A stretch of DNA of 33,284 nucleotides from Opitutaceae bacterium (GTDB lineage Bacteria > Verrucomicrobiota > Verrucomicrobiia > Opitutales > Opitutaceae): positions 1-33,284 of the forward strand of contig JANJTQ010000085.1 of NCBI GenBank assembly GCA_024711005.1, given 5' to 3'. This document shows positions 33,235 through 33,284 of this stretch, piece by piece. Made by a program: the position numbers and the translations under genes. Below the pieces are notes generated by a model. The model was not told where the DNA came from, did not search any database, and saw only the letters and a list, made by a program, of their open reading frames with translations. Each line of letters opens with the position of its first letter. Position 1 is the first letter of the stretch.

Positions 33235-33284
33235 AGACCACCGCGCAAACAACCGGCCCAAAAAAAAACCGCGACAAATGCCCC

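Noticed and set aside
31412-33277. Long open frame (621 codons) antisense to the flotillin gene
   Set aside because: A high-GC shadow frame of the coiled-coil gene; the product is Leu/Gly/Asp/His rich with no family pattern.

Overview
The window is high-GC bacterial DNA that looks like Verrucomicrobia, most likely Opitutaceae. The taxonomic cues are a PEP-CTERM surface protein built from autotransporter-type beta-strand repeats, a very large pilin-like protein resembling the Verru_Chthon cassette A family, a GH125 mannosidase, and genes that almost all lack a Shine-Dalgarno sequence. This is inference from gene content, not from a marker gene. I saw no rRNA, tRNA, CRISPR array, insertion sequence or phage gene.

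Region 1 (1-9411, minus strand) is a carbohydrate and surface block. A PEP-CTERM protein is followed by a hairpin terminator. A tight operon comes next: GH125 alpha-mannosidase, giant pilin-like protein, exported protein of unknown function, and an oligogalacturonate-lyase-like beta-propeller, with two ATGA stop/start overlaps and one 5-bp gap. A LacI-family regulator, cut by the window edge, lies downstream. A rhomboid protease (plus strand) closes the region.

Region 2 (10101-14393, minus strand) holds two type IV pilus retraction-type ATPases. Downstream of them is a translationally coupled pair: an ImmA/IrrE metallopeptidase and a protein that I read as a divergent class III nucleotidyl cyclase. 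That pair is the best candidate for an undescribed signalling or defence module. A DEAD-box RNA helicase (plus strand) follows, with two strong hairpins in its leader.

Region 3 (16482-24457) is an arsenic-resistance island with two facing units. Unit A has an AqpS-like aquaporin divergent from arsR, arsenical-type GAPDH, arsJ and acr3. It could export arsenate as 1-arseno-3-phosphoglycerate (GAPDH plus ArsJ) and arsenite (Acr3, aquaporin). Unit B, on the other strand, is arsR, ArsP-type permease, small CxxC redox protein, periplasmic thioredoxin and a CcdA/ArsG-like membrane protein. The two units meet tail to tail 16 bp apart. Unit B has the same palindrome in front of both arsR and the permease. 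No arsenate reductase (ArsC) is visible.

Region 4 (24745-33118) holds a P-type cation ATPase of the CtpF type and a convergent Na/Pi cotransporter with a PhoU-like tail. An envelope-stress operon follows: ribbon-helix-helix-like protein, PspA, YqiJ-like protein and YqiK flotillin. It has an inverted repeat just before the first start codon and terminators after pspA and after the flotillin gene. The window ends in a G-rich tract.

Several long imperfect hairpins (12847-12942, 16311-16393, 18720-18805) sit just 3' of genes and look like dispersed REP-like repeats.
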